Source of the DNA: an uncultured Eubacterium sp.
Lineage (GTDB): Bacteria; Bacillota; Clostridia; Peptostreptococcales; Anaerovoracaceae
NCBI GenBank assembly: GCA_937900695.1
Contig: CALCFD010000054.1
Coordinates: forward strand, 1 to 45,277
Reading direction: 5' to 3'
Length of the DNA stretch: 45,277 nt
How positions within the stretch are numbered: the stretch's first letter is position 1; every line of letters begins with the position of its first letter. The translations under genes were made by a program, and so were the position numbers. This document shows, in pieces, positions 43,916 through 45,277 of the stretch. The notes under the pieces were generated by a model. That model had not been told where the DNA came from. It saw only the letters and a list, made by a program, of their open reading frames with translations, and made no database searches.

Positions 43916-45109
43916 ATGCTTAAAGGAAAAACTGTACTGCTTGGAGTAACAGGAGGTATTGCAGCTTATAAAAGTGCTTCCCTAGCTAGTCTACTAGTAA
44001 AAGCAGGCGCTGAAGTAAGAGTGATAATGACAGAAAATGCTACTAATTTTATCACACCAATAACCTTTGAAACATTGACAGGACACAAATGTCTAACAGA
44101 CACTTTTGATAGAAACTTCGAATTTAAAGTAGAACATATTGCTCTTGCACAAAAAGCTGATGTTGTTGTAATCGCCCCTACAACAGCTAATGTTATAGCA
44201 AAGCTAGCTCATGGTCTTGCAGATGATATGCTAACAACTACAGTACTAGCTAGTAAAGCTCCAAAAATAATTGCACCAGCAATGAATACAGGAATGTATG
44301 AAAACCCTATAACCCAAGATAATATATCTAGCTTAAAAAAATATGGGATTCAAATAATCGAACCAGCTAATGGACTGTTAGCCTGTGGAGATAAAGGAGC
44401 TGGTAAAATGCCCGAGCCAGAAACTATAGCGCAATATATATATAAAACATGTGCATATAAAAAAGATATGAAAGGATTAAATGTACTAGTAACTGCTGGT
44501 TCAACACAAGAGTCTATAGATCCAGTAAGATATATCACTAACCACTCAACAGGAAAAATGGGATATAATATAGCAAAAGAATGTATGTTACGTGGTGCAA
44601 ATGTAACATTAGTATCAGGAAAATCCACTCTAAATCCACCTATGTTTGTAGATTTTATTTCGGTCAAGTCCGCGCAAGATATGTATGATGCTGTAACAAA
44701 TAAAGCAGGTAATATGGACATAATTATTAAAGCTGCAGCTGTTGCTGACTATAGACCAAGTAATGTATCAACAGAAAAAGTCAAGAAAAAAGATGGGGAT
44801 AGCATGACTATTCCTCTTGAGAGAACTATAGATATACTAAAAACTCTAGGTAAATCTAAAAAAGAAAAACAGTTCATTTGTGGATTTTCAATGGAAACAC
44901 AAAATATGATTGAAAACTCAAAAAAGAAACTCATAAATAAAAATCTAGATTTAATAGTAGCCAATAATTTAAAGGTTGCTGGCGCTGGATTTGGAACAGA
45001 TACTAATGTAGTTACATTTATCACATCTGATGAGATAACTGAATTACCATTAATGTCCAAAAATGACGTTGCCAAAGCAATTATAGACAAAATATTAGAT
45101 CTTAGATAA
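43916..45109 (+). CDS. coaBC: Bifunctional phosphopantothenoylcysteine decarboxylase / phosphopantothenate-cysteine ligase
   Basis: The 397-residue fusion enzyme has an N-terminal flavodoxin-like CoaC domain (LLGVTGGIAAYKSASLAS; APAMNTGMYENP; the cysteine loop GLLACGDKGAGKMPEP) and a C-terminal CoaB ligase domain (TAGSTQESIDPVRYITNHST, KVKKKDG, DLIVANNL). It makes 4'-phosphopantetheine for coenzyme A. GGAAGG lies about seven bases before the ATG. The gene is monocistronic and followed by a strong terminator. Confidence 0.96.
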   Translation: MLKGKTVLLGVTGGIAAYKSASLASLLVKAGAEVRVIMTENATNFITPITFETLTGHKCLTDTFDRNFEFKVEHIALAQKADVVVIAPTTANVIAKLAHGLADDMLTTTVLASKAPKIIAPAMNTGMYENPITQDNISSLKKYGIQIIEPANGLLACGDKGAGKMPEPETIAQYIYKTCAYKKDMKGLNVLVTAGSTQESIDPVRYITNHSTGKMGYNIAKECMLRGANVTLVSGKSTLNPPMFVDFISVKSAQDMYDAVTNKAGNMDIIIKAAAVADYRPSNVSTEKVKKKDGDSMTIPLERTIDILKTLGKSKKEKQFICGFSMETQNMIENSKKKLINKNLDLIVANNLKVAGAGFGTDTNVVTFITSDEITELPLMSKNDVAKAIIDKILDLR

Positions 45110-45114
45110 AATAA

Positions 45115-45158
45115 AGCTGATTTTTATAGCTTGCTAATACAAACTATAAAGATCAGCT
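45115..45158 (+). terminator. Stem-loop terminator after coaBC
   Basis: AGCTGATTTTTATAG pairs with CTATAAAGATCAGCT (15 bases, one G-U) around a 14-base loop, followed by ATTTTC and a later T run. It starts six bases after the coaBC stop. Confidence 0.75.
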
Positions 45159-45186
45159 ATTTTCAATAATATTAATTTTTTATAAT

Positions 45187-45206
45187 AAAAAAGGTGGCTT
45201 CGCCAC
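45187..45206 (-). terminator. Minus-strand terminator of a gene beyond the window
   Basis: On the minus strand GTGGC and GCCAC form a short stem around GAA and are followed by CTTTTTTATT. It would end a convergent gene starting to the right. Confidence 0.65.
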
Positions 45207-45211
45207 GTTTG

Positions 45212-45245
45212 TGTGACTCATAATTTTTTTGTGAGTCACATTTTT
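45212..45245 (+). terminator. Second plus-strand terminator
   Basis: TGTGACTCA and TGAGTCACA form a perfect nine-base stem around an 11-base T-rich loop, followed by TTTTTC. It backs up the coaBC terminator. Confidence 0.85.
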
Positions 45246-45277
45246 CTTTTCTCAATAACATTCTTTTTTGGTAAACT

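Noticed and set aside
44350..45090. Minus-strand frames of 113-123 codons opposite coaBC
   Set aside because: They are shadows of the strongly conserved coaBC frame and have no start signals.

Overview
The window is AT-rich and reads as chromosome of a low-GC anaerobic Firmicute of class Clostridia. The evidence is WhiA, RapZ, RicT, an AbrB-type regulator with a C-terminal zinc ribbon, class III fructose-1,6-bisphosphatase, a ferredoxin-fused aldo-keto reductase and strong AGGAGG-type ribosome binding sites. An Eubacteriales relative of the Mogibacterium/Anaerovoracaceae kind is possible, but that is inference.

Layout. (1) 1-5750, minus strand, is an accessory island. It holds a SEC-C/zinc-ribbon protein paired with a GmrSD-like DUF262/DUF1524 nuclease, two fused gene fragments (the N-terminus of a restriction-modification-type methyltransferase and the tail of a lost gene), and a compact three-gene operon of unknown function whose middle protein has an HR...GHD...H...D...QGLPxPG metal-site-like signature. 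(2) 5758-12793, minus strand, is core: RlmCD-type rRNA methyltransferase, WhiA, RapZ, PHP phosphoesterase, MurB, AI-2E exporter and YfcE-like phosphodiesterase. YvcK is missing from between RapZ and WhiA. (3) 12911-16416 holds a small membrane/zinc-ribbon protein, a large thioester plus SpaA-repeat surface adhesin, and tRNA-Arg(ACG). (4) 16419 to about 26140 is a heavily eroded prophage or phage-like element next to the tRNA. It contains a holin/HTH chimera made by deletion, an 8-kb open frame for a truncated giant polyvalent virion protein ending in an M23 peptidase, a frameshifted head-protein tail, an internally deleted small gene and two small intact unknown genes. (5) 26144-30423 holds an isochorismatase-type hydrolase, a lipoprotein nuclease, and a LysR / D-aminoacyl-tRNA deacylase / aldo-keto reductase operon. 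(6) 30443-37700, minus strand, is housekeeping: class III FBPase, MurA, AbrB, a DUF948-like protein, TrmN6-like methylase, RicT, HolB and Tmk. (7) 37732-43800 holds Trk potassium uptake (channel plus two RCK proteins), a two-component system and a lipoprotein whose signal peptide is out of frame by one base in a T7 run. (8) 43916-45109 is CoaBC, followed by terminators.

How it fits together. The core blocks are the usual Clostridial wall-synthesis, cell-division and DNA-replication clusters. Novelty sits in the 3.4-5.7 kb accessory operon, the SEC-C/DUF262 pair and the phage remnant. The remnant shows at least four independent lesions, yet the giant polyvalent frame is still open and carries a repeated (F/Y)S(L/I)K motif between its domains. 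That frame has no recognisable promoter or ribosome binding site and sits behind a terminator, so it is probably silent and recently truncated. No integrase, second attachment site, CRISPR array or insertion sequence was found.
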